DNA from: Thermus kawarayensis JCM 12314
Lineage (GTDB): Bacteria > Deinococcota > Deinococci > Deinococcales > Thermaceae
Reading direction: 5' to 3'
DNA: 7,118 nucleotides
NCBI GenBank assembly: GCA_001311545.1
Contig: BBBL01000075.1
Coordinates: forward strand, 1 to 7,118
Positions 6,628 to 7,118 of this stretch are shown here, piece after piece; the first letter of the stretch is position 1, and the number at the start of each line of letters is the position of its first letter. Both the position numbers and the translations under genes were made by a program. Below the pieces are notes generated by a model. It had not been told where the DNA came from and made no database searches. It saw nothing but the letters and a program-made list of their open reading frames with translations.

Positions 6628-7118
6628 GTGCGCTGGGCCCTCCGCTTCTATCCACCCTCCGGCGGGGCGTACCTTCTCCCCCTGCCCCAAACCCTCCCGG
6701 GGCAGGAGGTGGGGGAGGTTTTTCTCTCCCACAAGCCCCTCGAGGTCTACGAGGCCCAAGGCAACCTCCTCGCCCGCTTCGCCCTGGAGGAAGGGGAGGC
6801 CCTGGAGGTCCGCTTCCGCCTCCGCACCGCTCCCCTCAAAGCTGCCCCGCCCTGGCGGGAAGCCCTCCTCAAAGAGCCCCCGGAGGCCTGGCCCGGGATC
6901 CTGGCCCACCGGGGCCACCGGGTGGAAAGGGCCTTGGGCTTCTTCCTCTCGGGGAGGCTCCACGCCTGGTTCCTGGTGGACGGCCTCCCCCTGGACCCCC
7001 TCCTCTTCCAGGCCCTCCGGGAGAACCCCGCCCTGCTCCTCCCCCTGGGGGCATCCCCAGACCCCCGCCTCTACCTGGGAGGCCACGAGGGAAAGCGGCT
7101 CCTCCTCTTCCAAGAGCC
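6628..7118 (+). CDS. Unrecognised protein, 5' part, runs off the right edge
   Basis: An open frame from GTG 6628 reaches the window end without a stop (163 codons). Codons end almost always in G or C, and the translation looks like a real protein (MRWALRFYPPSGGAYLLPLP..., with FALEEGEALEVRFRLR at about 51-66). There is no signal peptide or membrane span in this part. The N-terminal 70 residues look like short β-strands ending in a charged 'LEVRFRLRTAP' stretch. This faintly recalls the β-sandwich before bacterial transglutaminase-like domains, but the catalytic Cys-His-Asp region would lie later and cannot be checked. The middle part is helical with many Pro-Leu turns. An overlapping minus-strand open frame across this region has a Gly/Pro/Glu-rich shadow composition and is not a gene. 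The start is supported by the leaderless -10 box. Function unknown. Confidence 0.7.
   Translation, partial: MRWALRFYPPSGGAYLLPLPQTLPGQEVGEVFLSHKPLEVYEAQGNLLARFALEEGEALEVRFRLRTAPLKAAPPWREALLKEPPEAWPGILAHRGHRVERALGFFLSGRLHAWFLVDGLPLDPLLFQALRENPALLLPLGASPDPRLYLGGHEGKRLLLFQE

Noticed and set aside
6469..7113. Minus-strand 214-codon open frame opposite the last gene
   Set aside because: Gly/Glu/Pro-rich shadow that also runs antisense through the divergent spacer into the aminotransferase start; the plus frame reads as a better protein and has a promoter-like box.

Overview
The window looks like a piece of a Thermus chromosome. G+C is very high, codons end almost always in G or C, and proteins are rich in Leu, Ala, Arg and Glu. 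TrmI, PanD, the carB end and the UbiA-family protein match what I remember of their Thermus counterparts, but the species cannot be fixed from the sequence alone. It appears to be an ordinary, densely packed housekeeping region. I see no IS element, phage gene, CRISPR array, tRNA or rRNA.

Layout, left to right. (1) The 3' part of carB (large subunit of carbamoyl-phosphate synthase) overlaps by an ATGA the start of a P-II-like cyclic-di-AMP receptor gene of the DarA/PstA type. (2) A 60-base gap holds a clear leaderless promoter (TGGACT, 17 bases, TAAAGT, 7 bases, GTG) inside a 9-bp hairpin. It starts a tightly packed plus-strand operon: trmI (tRNA m1A58 methyltransferase), rqcH (NFACT, ribosome rescue by Ala tailing), panD (aspartate 1-decarboxylase) and a UbiA-family prenyltransferase, probably mqnP of the futalosine menaquinone pathway. 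(3) After a 108-base gap with a weak hairpin and another leaderless -10 comes ywlG (UPF0340/DUF436, function unknown). Its 3' end overlaps by 26 bp the end of a minus-strand class V aminotransferase gene. (4) A 47-bp divergent spacer carries two back-to-back leaderless -10 boxes, one for the aminotransferase and one for an unrecognised protein that runs off the right edge.

The main technical point is that seven of the nine genes are broken in the sequence as given. I count ten separate places where exactly one base must be added, usually in a G or C run, to restore a full-length conserved protein. All are single-base losses, they fall in unrelated essential or housekeeping genes, and the repaired proteins keep their key residues and usual lengths. 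Base undercalling in a draft or long-read assembly explains this far better than gene decay. I therefore annotate whole genes across the shifts and give each shift position.

An unexpected compositional signal is that TCGA occurs eight times in the window and every copy lies inside the palindrome CCTCGAGG, always read as Leu-Glu (CTC GAG). This suggests avoidance of TCGA outside a protected or favoured octamer.
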